64,000 bases of DNA from Fasciola hepatica (GCA_948099385.1 CANUEZ040000071.1:1302001-1366000); one strand, 5' to 3'; counted from the stretch's first letter, positions 11,604 through 20,945 are shown. Notes: a model not told the origin generated them from the sequence alone. Made by a program: numbers and translations.

Positions 11604-11972
11604 TTAGCGAATAGTAAAAATCTGGTCGATGCATCCTCGACCTGGGCGGAATCCAGCCTGCTGTTCGCGGGCATTCCTCTCGCGAGTGGGCGTAAGACGG
11701 TGCAGCAGAATCGAGGCTAGTACTTTGGTGACTATCGGAATTAAGCTAATCCCACGATGATTACTACAGTCATTGCGTATTCCCTTTTTGAAGATGGGAA
11801 CAATCAATGACTCACTCCATATTAAGGGAATACGCTCCGCGTTCCAAATGTCACGGAGCAAAGCGGTAAGTGGTTTTATCAAAACATTCCCACCCAGTTT
11901 AAAAAGAACTGGGGGACGTTTGTCAGGACCGGCCGCTTTCCCAAGCTTCAGTGATCGAATGCTCGACTCCAA
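11604..11972 (-). pseudogene. Element A reverse transcriptase, fingers
   Basis: A 122-codon minus-strand frame carries the conserved RT opening: LKLGKAAGPDKRPPVLFKLG, then an IWSESLIVPIFKKG block, NHRGISLIPIVTKVLASILL and QQAGFRPGRGCIDQIF. These correspond to RT motifs 0 to 2a of RTE-type elements. The next block (about 11,600-11,475) continues with VVFLDLKGAFDSVDR, the palm motif with the first catalytic aspartate, followed by an in-frame stop at about 11,480. Confidence 0.85.
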
Positions 11973-12440
11973 TTACACTGCCGATGAGGGCTCAAGTGAT
12001 ACCACCGAAGAAGTTGTAGTTGTTGATACAGGTGTAACTACACTAGCGTGCGACCAGCTAAACTGTTCCTTGAAGTATTCGGCCCAGAGGTCAAGCCTTT
12101 GCTGTTTGCTACGGATGGGTTCTCCATTTCTATCGCAAATCGCTTCACTTACCTGGGTGCGCCGTCCATCGGTGTCACGAGTAAGTTTGAACAGTCTTTG
12201 ACTGTTACCTGAAGCAGATGCTACTTCCATTTCTTCGGCTACCTTGACCCACCAATTTTCGCGATCATTCTTAAGGCTTTTCGTAACCTGCGTTTGTAGC
12301 TTTCTCCGCATTTTATTCATCTCCTTACTGTTCGGGAGCTGACGCTTTTGCTCCATTATACTCAACGACTCTTGCGAAATCCAGTGTCTTTGATGGACAA
12401 CGGATCTTGGACAACAGGCAAAACCTGCTGCAAAGTGCAT
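11973..12440 (-). pseudogene. Element A linker between endonuclease and RT
   Basis: This 155-codon minus-strand frame contains QTQVTKSLKNDRENWWVKVA, SASGNSQRLFKLTRDT and LDLWAEYFKEQFSW. It is the Arg/Lys-rich spacer typical between the endonuclease and RT of RTE-like LINEs. Copy 2 keeps a matching piece at 7298-7597, which ends at the QRL block. That point fixes where copy 2 lost its 3' half. Confidence 0.75.
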
Positions 12441-13195
12441 CGCCTGTTTATTATGAGCCCAATGCTCATCTCATCTACATTACTGTTCGTCGTAGATCCT
12501 AGCTTATGTTCTAACTTCTGCTCATAACGGGTGCGTACTTCTGGATCACACAAAAGTTGCACGGCTAATCGGGTTTGCGGTTTGCGACGATGACCATGGA
12601 GCTGGAGAGATAATCGCATTAAAACTAATGCATGGTCCGACTCTACGTACGTGGACCAGTAAGATCTACAGTTCTGAACAGAACTGCGCCACCGGTAGCT
12701 TACGGCGATATGATCAGTTTGACTCAAAGTACCTGTAGAGTTAGAGCGTCATGTCGCTGTGCGACGTGAGCTGTGTCGGAAATTGGTGCTAGACAAGAAC
12801 AATCGATTGTCTGCACAAAACTGAAGAAGCCTATCCCCGTTATCTCTACGCTCAGCAGGTAAAACACAACGCCCACCTAAAAAGGTTTCTGACACACTAA
12901 GTTTGCCAACTTGTGCATTGAAGTCACCAGCTAGCACTACAATGTCAGAACCTTTACTGCTGCGAACGATGGTGGCGAGTGCATCATGGAACTCATCTTT
13001 CTGAGCGTCTGAGCTGCAGTCCGTTGGGGCGTACGCCGATATCACAAACAAATTGCGCTTAACAAAACTATCCTTTCGAACGCCAACTGACTCCTGGAGT
13101 CTCGCAGCATATAAACGACTTTTAACAGGGATCCAGTCTAAAAAGGTAACCTCAGTCTTGTCAGTCAAGACTATTCCTACACCACGTTGACCCAC
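12362..13195 (-). pseudogene. Element A endonuclease, main part
   Basis: The frame at 12749-13195 carries VISAYAPTDCSSDAQKDEFH and VVLAGDFNAQVGKL, the signature of an apurinic-like endonuclease, where the G-D-F-N motif holds catalytic residues. NGDRLLQFCADNRLFLSSTNF follows. After a shift, 12362-12727 gives the distal S-D-H-A-L-V-L block with the conserved histidine. The enzyme nicks target DNA to prime reverse transcription. The frame is broken by stops near 12,745 and 13,200. Confidence 0.85.
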
Positions 13196-13199
13196 AGCT

Positions 13200-13732
13200 C
13201 TAGCTATTTCGTCTCCTGAAGTGCGCAGAAAAATAACTCGATGAGATACCAGGAGCAGTTAGTTGAATTACACTGCTCGAATCCTGTATACGTGTTTCAC
13301 TTAAGGAGCAAAAATTAATCTTCAGAGAATCTAATGTGAGGGCTAGGCACGCCTGCTGACCGGGCTGCATGAGTGTACGCACGTTGAAGGAGTCGAGATT
13401 CAGAGGCTGACGAGGCTTGAGAAAATGTGAGTTACCAGACAGAGGATTATTCCCGATACTATTTGACAGTGAATCGTTGCGAGTATCGACCGTGTTGTCA
13501 ATGGGAGCATTGTGGGTGAGTAGATGGGGCAAAGAGAGGTGGTTAGGGACAGAAGACAAAGGTTGAATGAGAGGGAACTCTGAGCAGTAGCCCACTCATC
13601 ACTACCCACCCCGCTCGATGCAATGGGTAGCGCTGTCCTGATTATCCTGCGTGACGACCGATGCAGTATGGAATTCTTATTCGTGCAGTTCATGGGAGAT
13701 GTTGAAGGGGTACTGCTAGGGTGTCCAGCCAC
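13200..13732 (-). pseudogene. Element A endonuclease N-terminus and leader frame
   Basis: Two overlapping minus-strand frames (13200-13595 and 13400-13732) cover the leader and the first endonuclease motif: LNLDSFNVRTLMQPGQQ followed by LSETRIQDSSS, with the metal-binding glutamate in S-E-T-R. The same protein text appears at 8331-8831 and 8636-8968 because of the 540-bp identical tract. The frame that contains the endonuclease motif is closed after YFSAHFRRRNS by a stop that separates it from the main endonuclease part. Confidence 0.75.
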
Positions 13733-13800
13733 AAAGCAGGAGAACGATTAGGGTTCTCATCCAAAGCCTTTAGTTCTAGCAAGAACCTATCCGCAAGGCA
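13261..13800. repeat. 540-bp tract identical to 8497-9036
   Basis: This is the partner of the tract at 8497-9036, in the same orientation with no mismatch. Flanks on both sides differ clearly between the copies. Confidence 0.95.
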
Positions 13801-13933
13801 GCAAGATGTCTTAGTGGAAGCCCATTTTCTTGGATCAATTATTCTTCTACTGATTTTGCCGATTGAGTTGCCAGCTCAAATTGATCCCCAACCTGGAGAA
13901 CCAGGAGACTGGACTTTGTCTGACCTCTACCCG

Positions 13934-13940
13934 TCCAATC
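13934..13940. repeat. Target-site duplication of element A (right copy)
   Basis: TCCAATC matches 10208-10214. It follows, in minus sense, the T-I-D-W coding stretch of element B. Confidence 0.85.
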
Positions 13941-15089
13941 GATGGTGTACATGAACAGCACTGGTGACAGGGGACAGCCTTATCTAACACCGAAGTTGAG
14001 GGAGAAGTCACTGGACTTCTCTCCGTAGATGTGTATTCTCGCGCGGGTATTTGCGTAGTACGACCTCATGAGACTGAGAAGCTTCTGGGGCATGTCATCC
14101 GCTTGTAGTGTAGTCCATAACGATTCTCTGTCAAATGAGTCAAAGGCAGCCCGAAAATCAATAAAACAAGCTGCAGTCGGTTGCCGAAACTTGTACCGAT
14201 ATTCTAATGCTCGGCGGAGGGTGAATATTTAGTCCACGCACCCTCTGTCACGGCCGAAGCCTCCTTGATCGGGGAGTGTGCGCGCTTCTTGCACCGCCGA
14301 GAAGCTGTTCAGCAAAAGCACGGAGAATATTTTTGCGGCCGCATCGATTAAACTAATGACACGGTAGTTTTCGCATACGGTCCTGTCGCCTTTCCTTGAA
14401 AGAGGAAGTAGAACTGAGGTCCCATAGTCCGTTGGGAATTGTTCTTTTTGCAAGGTTGAAAAAAACAAGGTGTGCAGTGGCTCGAATAGTGTCGAAAGAC
14501 ATGATTTATATATCTCCGGTGCGGTGCCATGTTTTCCAGGGGATTTCCGGTTCTTCAGCTTGTGAATAACGTCGGTGATTTCATCTCGGCTTGGTGGCTT
14601 GTTATTACCGTCAAAGCCTTCGCTCTGAATTGCTGGGATTCGGAACACAGAGCTTATTGCGGGACGGTTCAGCAGACAATCGAAGTGTTCGGTCCATCGC
14701 TGCATCTTTTTAGCCTGTTCAGAAATGAGCAGCCCGGCAGCATCGTGAAGGAGGGTCTCTGTCGACTGTCGCTTACCGGATGCAGTGCGGATTAGACGGA
14801 AAAGCTTTGAAAAGTCCCCACAGTTGGCCGCAGTCCCCATGGTTTCCGTGATTCCGGTCCAGTAGTTGTTGCGGTCGCTTCTGGCCGAGCGGGTGACTTT
14901 TCGTTGGATATCACGGAAGTCTGAGTGACCAGTTAGGCGGGCATCTCTGGCCTTTTCGGTTAACTGAGGAGTCGCCCCTGAGATCGTCTTTCTGTCGTCG
15001 TCGCCCAAATCCCAGTTCATCCAAAACTGATTGTTGGATCGATGCCTTAAGTAAAGTCCACTGATTTCCCACGTGTATTTCCTCTTCAC
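13941..15089 (-). pseudogene. Element B linker and reverse transcriptase, proximal part
   Basis: A 286-codon minus-strand frame (14229-15089) covers the linker (TEKARDARLTGHSDFRDIQR, WTEHFDCLLNRP) and the RT fingers: KLKNRKSPGKHGTAPEIYKS, where active relatives have S-P-G-x-D, then PLSRKGDRTVCENYRVISLI and ARTLPDQGGFGRDRGCVD. A stop at 14,229 is followed in frame by IFTLRRALEYRYKF, ACFIDFRAAFDSFDRESLW (palm aspartate) and LSPVLFMYTIDW up to the insertion of A. Another stop lies after N-F-G-V-R. The open frame is long, so decay is moderate. Confidence 0.85.
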
Positions 15090-15309
15090 CTATGAACGTG
15101 GCAGCTAGATGGGAGGCAATAGCATCCGAGCCCGCTTGGCGCTTTCTCGGTGATTCTAACGCTGCTGTGTTAATCCGCTTTGAGGCACAGTTTTCACGGC
15201 GGTTGGCTAGGGCGAGTCTTGAAGAGTGCACGGACGAGGGTGTGGTCGGTGCCATTTTTTTTACCAGCTTCCGCGCCTTGGTAGGACCAACAGTCTTCAA
15301 TCAAAGATG

Positions 15310-15830
15310 ACCAGCGTGATCGTACGAGAATGTAGTCCATCTGATGCGTTGTGTGGCCGTCGTTGGAGTATTACATTAGTAGGTGCTTTTTGGGATGTTG
15401 AAAGCGGGTATTAGTGACGGTCAGGCTGTTAAATTTTGCAAAGTTGACAAGGCGTTCACCATTGCTGCGCTGTTGTCCGAGACCATATTCCCCCAAAATG
15501 TGTCTAGTTTCTAGGATGGAAGGACCAGTGTGGGCATTCCAGTCTCCCGCAACCAGGAGAATGTCGCGTTTCGGGACGCTGTTTATTACCTCTCATAGCT
15601 TATCGTAGAACTCATCCTTTGCCGCTTATTCGGCTGCATCTGTCGGACATAGGCCGCGACAACCGATACGTTCAAGGTTGAGACGTGAAAACAAGCTAAG
15701 GCGCTCTGAGGGGATATCGGGTTCCATGAAAGCAGTGTTTTGTCAGCCTAGTTGCTGACAGCAATCGCGACGCTGTGGGGACCATAGCTGTACGTGGGTC
15801 CACTATGATGCATGAAAATGTACCGCGAAC
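15310..15830 (-). pseudogene. Element B endonuclease fragment
   Basis: Minus-strand translation in shifting frames gives NSVPKRDILLVAGDWNAHTG, where G-D-W-N corresponds to the G-D-F-N motif of the endonuclease. Next come an ILGEYGLGQQRSNGERLVNF block and, nearer 15,320, HTTHQMDYILVRSRW. Upstream, near 15,800-15,740, a PHSVAIAVS-like and LLSWNPISPQSA-like stretch remains. The N-terminal endonuclease motif is missing because the element ends at about 15,835. Several stops are present. Confidence 0.75.
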
Positions 15831-15844
15831 AGAAGTAAAGTAGA

Positions 15845-16160
15845 TGTCTCACGTCTTCGTGGTTGGGGTCCAAAAGATCCGTCTACCAGGTGGTTGGAGA
15901 CGCTGAAGAATATGACAGCGAACCGTGAACATTGGCGATCGTGTTCTGACTTTCTGTCAAACCAGAATGATTGGTCAATGTGCGTTTGTAAAGTATTCCG
16001 CGTGTTGGCTACTAGGGCGTTCTTTCCTTTCCCCACCCCGGTAGGCCTATTTCCTGCCATTCTGTAAATTCACACTATCTAATTCAACGTGCAACATGGT
16101 GAGAAAGGCAGTGGTCAGTGGGGCTTGCCCTACTGTTTAATGCTGTACGATGATGATGAT
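15845..16160 (+). mobile_element. RTE-like LINE A, copy 3, 5'-truncated
   Basis: This plus-strand stretch matches the reverse complement of the 3' end of the nested A (10,215-10,530). It starts in the C-terminal coding tail (CACGTCTTCGTGGTTGGGGT is shared) and runs through the 3' UTR, including GGCTTGCCCTACTGTTTAA, to a GATGATGATGAT tail at 16149-16160. It is a classic 5'-truncated LINE insertion of about 0.3 kb, opposite in orientation to element B. No clear duplication flanks it. Confidence 0.85.
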
Positions 16161-16164
16161 TAGT

Positions 16165-16455
16165 TGGCCAAATGATGATTGACACCTTTGCGACCAACAC
16201 CAAGGATGGTCCTTCCGTAGGAGTTGATTAAGTGGCGCCCGCAGACGATGTAGTCCTGGCAGAAAATTGCTAATAACTGATGAGGTCCCAAGCGACGGAA
16301 CGTCCTTTGAGATTGGCATTCACTGTATTGCTTGTATGTTCTCCGGGTCTGGATGGAGACCGTTAGCGTCAAAAACGAACCCAAGGTACTTCAACATTTT
16401 CAAGAAGAATTGGCATTGCTCATATATGAAAGAAACAACGTATCCGCAATGTTGA
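16165..16455 (-). pseudogene. Ty3/gypsy RT-RNase H junction fragment
   Basis: The minus-strand frames overlap at 16137-16384. Together they give GSFLTLTVSIQTRRT, then VISNFLPGLHRLRAPLNQLL followed by RKDHPWCW and CQSSFGQL. This is the connection between a gypsy RT thumb and RNase H (the F-L-P-x-L-H-R-L-R-A-P-L block is characteristic). One frameshift separates the two halves. It differs from the young gypsy element at 22.8-27.5 kb and resembles the vertebrate-like gypsy families with an R-A-P-L-x-x-L-L motif. Confidence 0.7.
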
Positions 16456-16745
16456 GGCTAGGCGTGAGGTGTTGGCAACTATAGGGCAGTCACTGGATCA
16501 AGTACTGAATTTAAACAGGTTAAGGTGGCTGGGATGTGTTACGCATGCCCACCGGCAGACTTCCTCGGTGTACGCCGTTCGCTGAGGCAGGTAGTGGTTG
16601 AAAGTAGGTCAAGGTGGTCAGTCCATAACATGACAGAAAGGCATGAAAACCTTTACCAGCGGACTTGGCCAAGTAGGGCATGAGACTCCTGGGTGGGGGT
16701 CCACGAGACCCGCCTACCAGATGGTTGGAGACATGAAGTGACGTG
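16456..16745 (+). pseudogene. LINE 3' coding tail (RTE-like)
   Basis: The plus-strand translation reads LDQVLNLNRLRWLGCVTHAH, then a QGGQSITWQKGMK block, then WGSTRPAYQMVGDM. These match the order R-L-R-W, G-G-Q-x-x-T-W and W-G-P-K-D-P of element A's C-terminus (10,415-10,700). Stops are present. It is too diverged to be copy 3 and is a separate, 5'-truncated remnant. Confidence 0.6.
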
Positions 16746-16754
16746 GCTAGGTGT

Positions 16755-17030
16755 CACGACCGGTGGTGGTCAAGTGGTTTAGAGCATTTGATTGCCACCT
16801 CGAAGGTCCGAAGTTAGAGTCCCCGCCACCACCGATTATTTAAGTGGTAGATAGCAATATACTGTCGCTTGGATCGTTACCACACCCAACCTACTTGGTC
16901 CTTGTGTGGTTCTCCACTCCGAGTCTCAGGGTCTGGTTGCCGGATATGCCTTAAGGTGTACTTGGCCTCCGTGACTGTGGAATATGTACTCTTTTCATTG
17001 CACTCATGCGTAAGCATGTAATACGAAAAG
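16755..17030 (+). mobile_element. tRNA-derived SINE-like element
   Basis: A tRNA-Gly-like head at 16762-16833 is followed by about 200 bp of unrelated sequence with short CT-rich and TG-rich blocks. The arrangement fits a tRNA-derived SINE. The 3' end is uncertain; I placed it near 17,030 by loss of composition, not by a tail or duplication. No second copy is in the window, so family status is inferred. Confidence 0.5.
16762..16833 (+). tRNA. tRNA-Gly(GCC)-like SINE head or pseudogene
   Basis: This is a 72-base unit with a perfect 7-bp acceptor stem (GGTGGTG with CACCACC). It has an A-box-like TGGTCAAGTGG and a 5-bp anticodon stem (TTTGA with TCGAA) around a TTGCCAC loop, which would give anticodon GCC (Gly). 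The T-arm is degraded: the B-box-like AGTTAGAGTCC differs from GGTTCGANTCC and the T-stem does not pair. The loop is one base long if drawn as above. I therefore call it a tRNA-derived head or pseudogene, not a working tRNA. Confidence 0.5.
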
Positions 17031-18660
17031 TTGCACGTGGGCTCCTTCTTTGTCTTCGTGATTTCCGTTTATCCCTTTGATTCGGCTTACTTTCACTTTA
17101 GGTTTCTATTCATTCTGCCCTCGTCTAAACAATGCTTTGAAGCATCAACCAAAATCAGAATGCAGAACAACAACGTTGAAGATTGAATATTGCTGTTTTT
17201 GTTGGTGGTGAACTGAGTTGAACGCCGCTTTCAGATTGAGAAAAACAGAAAGGATGGGCCTTCGAAAGCTGGTCCGAAGTTTTAAAATTTGCTCAAAAGT
17301 AAAGATGCAATCAACGCAACACTAATCTGGTCTGACTTGGGGTTGATTTTTACGCGGATAACCACCGGATTAGTTTAGATGCGATACCAACCAGACTTGT
17401 TCCCCTATGGTTTTCACGCGGACCTACCACCTTATCTGTAAATCGGCACGATCATCGATTGATACCAGTCCTTGGGAGCTTTTTCCTTTTTCTATATCAA
17501 GCCGATGAGCTTTTCCAACGCCGATGCTAACGCTAGGCCACTGTACGTCGTTTAAAATGGAGACAACCTGTCCGGTCTTTCAGTCCTATTTTGTTCAAAA
17601 TAGATTACTTCCAGCACAACTTCCGCATCAGATACGGAATTGGTTTATACATTCAGAATCTAACCACTGTGCTGTTCAGTACATGGTGATTCAAAGTTTG
17701 TCACTAATTGATCACTATTCCCAGTCAGCAAAGTAGTCCCAATTTAGTCCCGTTTGAATCACCCCGGGGACATTTTTAGGACTATTTTGAACACATCGAC
17801 AATGCAGCGGCCTACTTGGTTTACTTTGAAATTCCGGTAAGCTCTACTACATTGCATCATCTTGAGATACTAGTCAATGAACTTCCATTATCTTCTATTA
17901 GGGGAAATAAGATGATCCGTGAACACCCTCGAAAATTACTCGACACGACCAGAGTACTTTCTAGTGCACAACAACCCTATAAAACGTAACATTGTACAAA
18001 GAAGTCAAGGTGTACTTTCATGGTATGAAATGTACTTGAAGCAACGGACGAAATTCGTCAATTTATACCACATTATTTAAATACCCCCAAAATAGTTCCC
18101 CTGAGGGACCTTTTTGTGACTAAATGCCTCTTTGTGTGGACCGGGCTGGTAAACTATAGTGTTTTTCAATGAAATAAAATCATTTTCCCATGTTTTGGAC
18201 CTGCCCAAATCTAATGGTATGACAAAAACTCTTCTCAAGCTAAATACTAAAATAGTCCCCAGCGAGACTATTTTGAGACTAAAATGCGCACCCCTGTGCT
18301 GACTGGGTTGCTATAACGTTTCGATTCCTCTAAAGTATGATCACATAAATGATGAAAAACTCCAATGAAATACTTTGAGATCCCAAGTGTAAATTCAAAG
18401 GTATGACGTGCGCTTATAATTGTCATGAAGACGTAAATACAATGTTCTTACGCCAATGCCCTTGTAGCACTCAGCCCGTTCGCAACATCGGCTTCCGATC
18501 GGTTTGTTTGGCAGCCATTTTGCACGGATGAACAATGAATTGATACGAAGGGAATTGACGACCGAAGTAATGTGCAATGCCTGGTTGGCGTTTTATTTAA
18601 ATGCATTAATTTAATTCATTGAAATGTCCTGAAAACCTCAGTATAGATCGCTCTATTTCG
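17031..18660. other. Unassigned, AT-rich, with a diffuse repeat
   Basis: No coding frame is supported. Three diverged copies of a pattern with AATAGTCCC-like and GGGACTATTTT-like arms occur near 17,731-17,830, 18,088-18,165 and 18,248-18,320. Each is followed by a G/C-rich A-C-x-G-G-G-C-T-like block. A weak tandem similarity (TTTTTACGCGGATAACCACC and TTTTCACGCGGACCTACCACC) lies at about 17,349-17,433. Confidence 0.45.
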
Positions 18661-18747
18661 TTCCCTCGTAATGGGTGAAATGAGGACAATTATTCGGGAA
18701 ACCATAAGTTGGGAGATAGAAATGAGCGTCGTATTATGTGATTTGTA

Positions 18748-19112
18748 TCATGATATGATGAACAAAAACATACTTTTTTTCTCCGACTTTGATTTGAAAC
18801 GTCTGATCCTGTCTGATGATTGCACAGAGGGAACACAAGGCGTGTCATGCTTATCATCTCCAATTATTTCTTCCCTCACGTCCAGCAAGTCATTTGAATC
18901 CATCAAAAAGAGAGCACCGTACGAATCACTCCCACACATTTCCGAGTACGTTTCCACGTTGTCAAAGGATATTTCGGGGTTTATGTCACTCGGCCCATCA
19001 CAGGTAGTTACAAACTCGCCGGCGAAGTCACTCTTAAGGACAGACTCCTCTAAAAAAGGGCCAATCATCACTCGATCACCGCATTTAACGGTCCCGCTGC
19101 CTGCGACCTTCG
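18748..19112 (-). CDS. Unidentified acidic frame, CR1 ORF1-like or host exon
   Basis: A minus-strand frame of about 120 codons runs from the CTGAA repeat at 19,113 to a stop at 18,748. It reads PKVAGSGTVKCGDRVMIG at the start, is acidic in the middle (FLEESVLKSDFAGEF, LMDSNDLLDVREEIIGDD) and basic near the end (RIRRFKSKSEKK). Its first codons resemble the start of CR1 unit 2's ORF1 (P-K-V-A-S-G-S-G), and both follow the CR1 3' UTR. One reading is that it is the ORF1 beginning of a next head-to-tail CR1 unit. The alternative is a terminal host exon that the CR1 array runs into. I cannot decide between them. Confidence 0.35.
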
Positions 19113-19113
19113 G

Positions 19114-19145
19114 TTCAGTTCAGTTCAGTTCAGTTCAGTTCAGTT
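19114..19145. repeat. (TTCAG)6, 3' tail of CR1 unit 2
   Basis: Six TTCAG units on plus are CTGAA on minus, where the CR1-like element ends. The same pentamer terminates the unit ending at 22,737-22,760. CR1-type LINEs commonly end in short tandem repeats rather than poly(A). Confidence 0.9.
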
Positions 19146-19328
19146 TGCACAGGACTTGGTGTGGCTAGAGCCAATCGTGTGTCCAGATAGTTGTGTTGTC
19201 GGCGCGTTTCCGTAGCTCCCAACACTGCGTGATTTTCTTTTTCTGAAAGGCAGAAATTTTGTGCAGTATCAGCCCTGGCAGAGTAAGGTGGAAACAATAA
19301 GTAAATTGCATCTGACCCTAAAAGCTGC
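19146..19328 (-). repeat. CR1 3' UTR, distal copy
   Basis: This stretch follows the RT stop at 19,329 and ends in the CTGAA tail. It is about 96 percent identical, over roughly 190 bases, to 22,543-22,726 (about eight differences including one indel), so unit 2 is flanked by direct repeats of its own 3' UTR. Confidence 0.9.
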
Positions 19329-20945
19329 TTAACATAATTCGGGGTATACTGCCACCCAACATAGGTCTACTGCTTTCTTAAAAACCTTCACTGTTGTGGT
19401 ATTTATGACCTCTTCCGGGAGCTTATTCCAATAGGGTACCACTCTATTTGAAAGGCACTTCGCCCTAATTTCGAGCCTCGAATGCTTCCTTTGTAATCTA
19501 AGGCTATGCCCCCTTGTGCCTCCCTCGGGGATCAGAGAGAAAAGGTCTTCTCGTCTTATTCCTGACAGTCCTTTCATTACCTTGAAGGTTTCTATCAAGT
19601 CCCCGCGAATGCGCCGTCTTTCCATCGAGAATAGGTCAAGGGCACGGAGACGCTCTGTGCAGTTAAACCCCCTTTGCCCAGCCACCATTATAGTGGCTAG
19701 CCCTTGCACTTTCTCCAGACAGTCGATATCTTTCTGGTAGTACGGTGCCCAGGCCTGCACACAGTACTCCATATGTGGCCTAACTATGGCCTGATATATG
19801 GGAGCGAATATCTCCGGATCTCTACACGACATAATGGATCTAACTCGAAAGAGTTCTCTCCTGACCGTATTGTCTGCTGAGGTGCACTGCTTTGACGGCT
19901 TAAAGCTGTTGTCCATTATAACGCCCAAGTCTTTGACCTGCGAGACCACTTGCAACGAACCCACACTATTCTCACTAGCCCCTGTATTTGTGGTCAAGCA
20001 TTGACACTTGGTGAGGTTTAGTGGAAGGTCCCATTTGCGTGCCCAGTTTTGTACTGCTAACACGTCAAGTTCTATATCTACTCCAGCTATCTTGACGTCA
20101 TCGGCAAACATAAAGGTGGGGTTTGTAAGCCCACGTGCCAGGTCGTTGATGAAGATGAGGAAGAGCAGAAGGCCGAGCACCGAGCCCTGTGACACCCCAC
20201 TTGTTACACCTTCCGGTTTTGAAACATGGCTCCCCACCTTAACACTAAAGGTTCGCCCTGCTAAGAAACTACTTATCCATTGTCTTGCCTTTCCAACAAT
20301 TCCCATGGACTGCAGTTTGACGTCCAGAAATCTGTGGTTCACGGAATCAAATGCCTTGCTGAAGTCCAAGTAATAGACCGCAATCGATTGCCCTTCGCCC
20401 AGAAGCTTGGTTACCTCATCGAGGAGATTCGTCAGACAGGATCGCCCTGCCACAAACCCATGCTGAGCATTTGATATGAGGTTGTGTTGAACCAAATGCC
20501 AAGAGATCTGCTTCCTGACTATTTGCTCCAGGCACTTACACAGTACCGAAGCCAAGCTAACCGGCCGGTAATTTTCCGCCTTTTGCCGGGGTCCACTCTT
20601 GTAAATGCCTACCACTGTTGCTCTCCTCCCGTCTCCCGGCACAATTCCCTCTCTAAGTGACGTTTCATACAGCTTCGTCACCGGAGCCTTCAGGACCTCG
20701 GCCAGAGGCTGAACGATTGCTGGATGAATCCCGTCTGGACCTGCTGCTTTGTTTCTATTCAAAGTTTGCAACTCCGCGTACACTTCTTCTTCTCCTACAG
20801 TAAGTTCGGGTATTGGAGGCGCCTGTGGGCCCTCCATTCTTTCCTCCAAACTATTTTCTGGTCGATATATGCTCTTGAAGAATTCCAAGAGCGTGTCAGC
20901 CTTGTCTTCGTCGTTTAGAGCTAGTCGTCCCTGTGCTCCTTCCAA
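19329..20945 (-). CDS. CR1-like LINE reverse transcriptase (unit 2)
   Basis: This 538-codon minus-strand frame holds a complete RT: NKAAGPDGIHPAIVQPLAEV at about residue 65, GIYKSGPRQKAENYRPVSLA at 113, QHGFVAGRSCLTNLL at 161, YLDFSKAFDSVNHR (first catalytic aspartate) at 192, GVSQGSVLGLLLFLIFINDL at 250, and the catalytic FADD at 280-283. The thumb includes LGVIMDNSF and an IYQAIVRPHMEYCVQAWAPY block. The C-terminus has WNKLPEEV, typical of CR1/Jockey-like elements. The last codons are PELC. The true protein begins upstream in the linker; a slip in a GA run near 20,950 separates them. All catalytic residues I can see are kept. Confidence 0.9.
   Translation of the reverse strand: MEGAQGRLALNDEDKADTLLEFFKSIYRPENSLEERMEGPQAPPIPELTVGEEEVYAELQTLNRNKAAGPDGIHPAIVQPLAEVLKAPVTKLYETSLREGIVPGDGRRATVVGIYKSGPRQKAENYRPVSLASVLCKCLEQIVRKQISWHLVQHNLISNAQHGFVAGRSCLTNLLDEVTKLLGEGQSIAVYYLDFSKAFDSVNHRFLDVKLQSMGIVGKARQWISSFLAGRTFSVKVGSHVSKPEGVTSGVSQGSVLGLLLFLIFINDLARGLTNPTFMFADDVKIAGVDIELDVLAVQNWARKWDLPLNLTKCQCLTTNTGASENSVGSLQVVSQVKDLGVIMDNSFKPSKQCTSADNTVRRELFRVRSIMSCRDPEIFAPIYQAIVRPHMEYCVQAWAPYYQKDIDCLEKVQGLATIMVAGQRGFNCTERLRALDLFSMERRRIRGDLIETFKVMKGLSGIRREDLFSLIPEGGTRGHSLRLQRKHSRLEIRAKCLSNRVVPYWNKLPEEVINTTTVKVFKKAVDLCWVAVYPELC

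Larger units (their letters stand above)
10215..13933 (-). mobile_element. RTE-like LINE A, nearly full length, nested in B
   Basis: A 3.72-kb minus-strand LINE is bounded by 7-bp duplications. It begins at 13,933 with GGGTAGAGG and ends at 10,215 in a GAT-repeat tail, typical of RTE-type ends. In order it carries an endonuclease (about 13,400-12,750), a linker (12,730-11,973), an RT (11,972-10,750) and a C-terminal zinc-knuckle-like or tail region (to 10,415), then about 200 bp of 3' UTR. Stops and frameshifts separate most blocks. The second catalytic aspartate of the RT is replaced by glycine. Because it interrupts B, it is younger than B. Copy 2 (7469-9278) and copy 3 (15845-16160) belong to the same family. 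Confidence 0.9.
9281..15835 (-). mobile_element. RTE-like LINE B, split by element A
   Basis: Element B lies on the minus strand in two parts, 15,835 to 13,941 and 10,207 to 9,281. If the insertion and one duplication are removed, the RT frame is continuous across the gap: M-Y-T-I-D-W on one side meets D-W-I-M-R-Q-A-L on the other. The first part holds the end of the endonuclease, the linker and the RT fingers and palm. The second holds the catalytic motif, thumb and C-terminus. The 3' end at about 9,281-9,300 is an AGTAAAAGTAAGTAA-like tail. The 5' end is lost near 15,835, where a truncated A copy lies in opposite orientation. Several stops show that it is inactive. Confidence 0.85.

Noticed and set aside
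16762..16833. A functional tRNA-Gly gene
   Set aside because: The T-stem does not pair and the B-box is degraded, although the acceptor stem is perfect.
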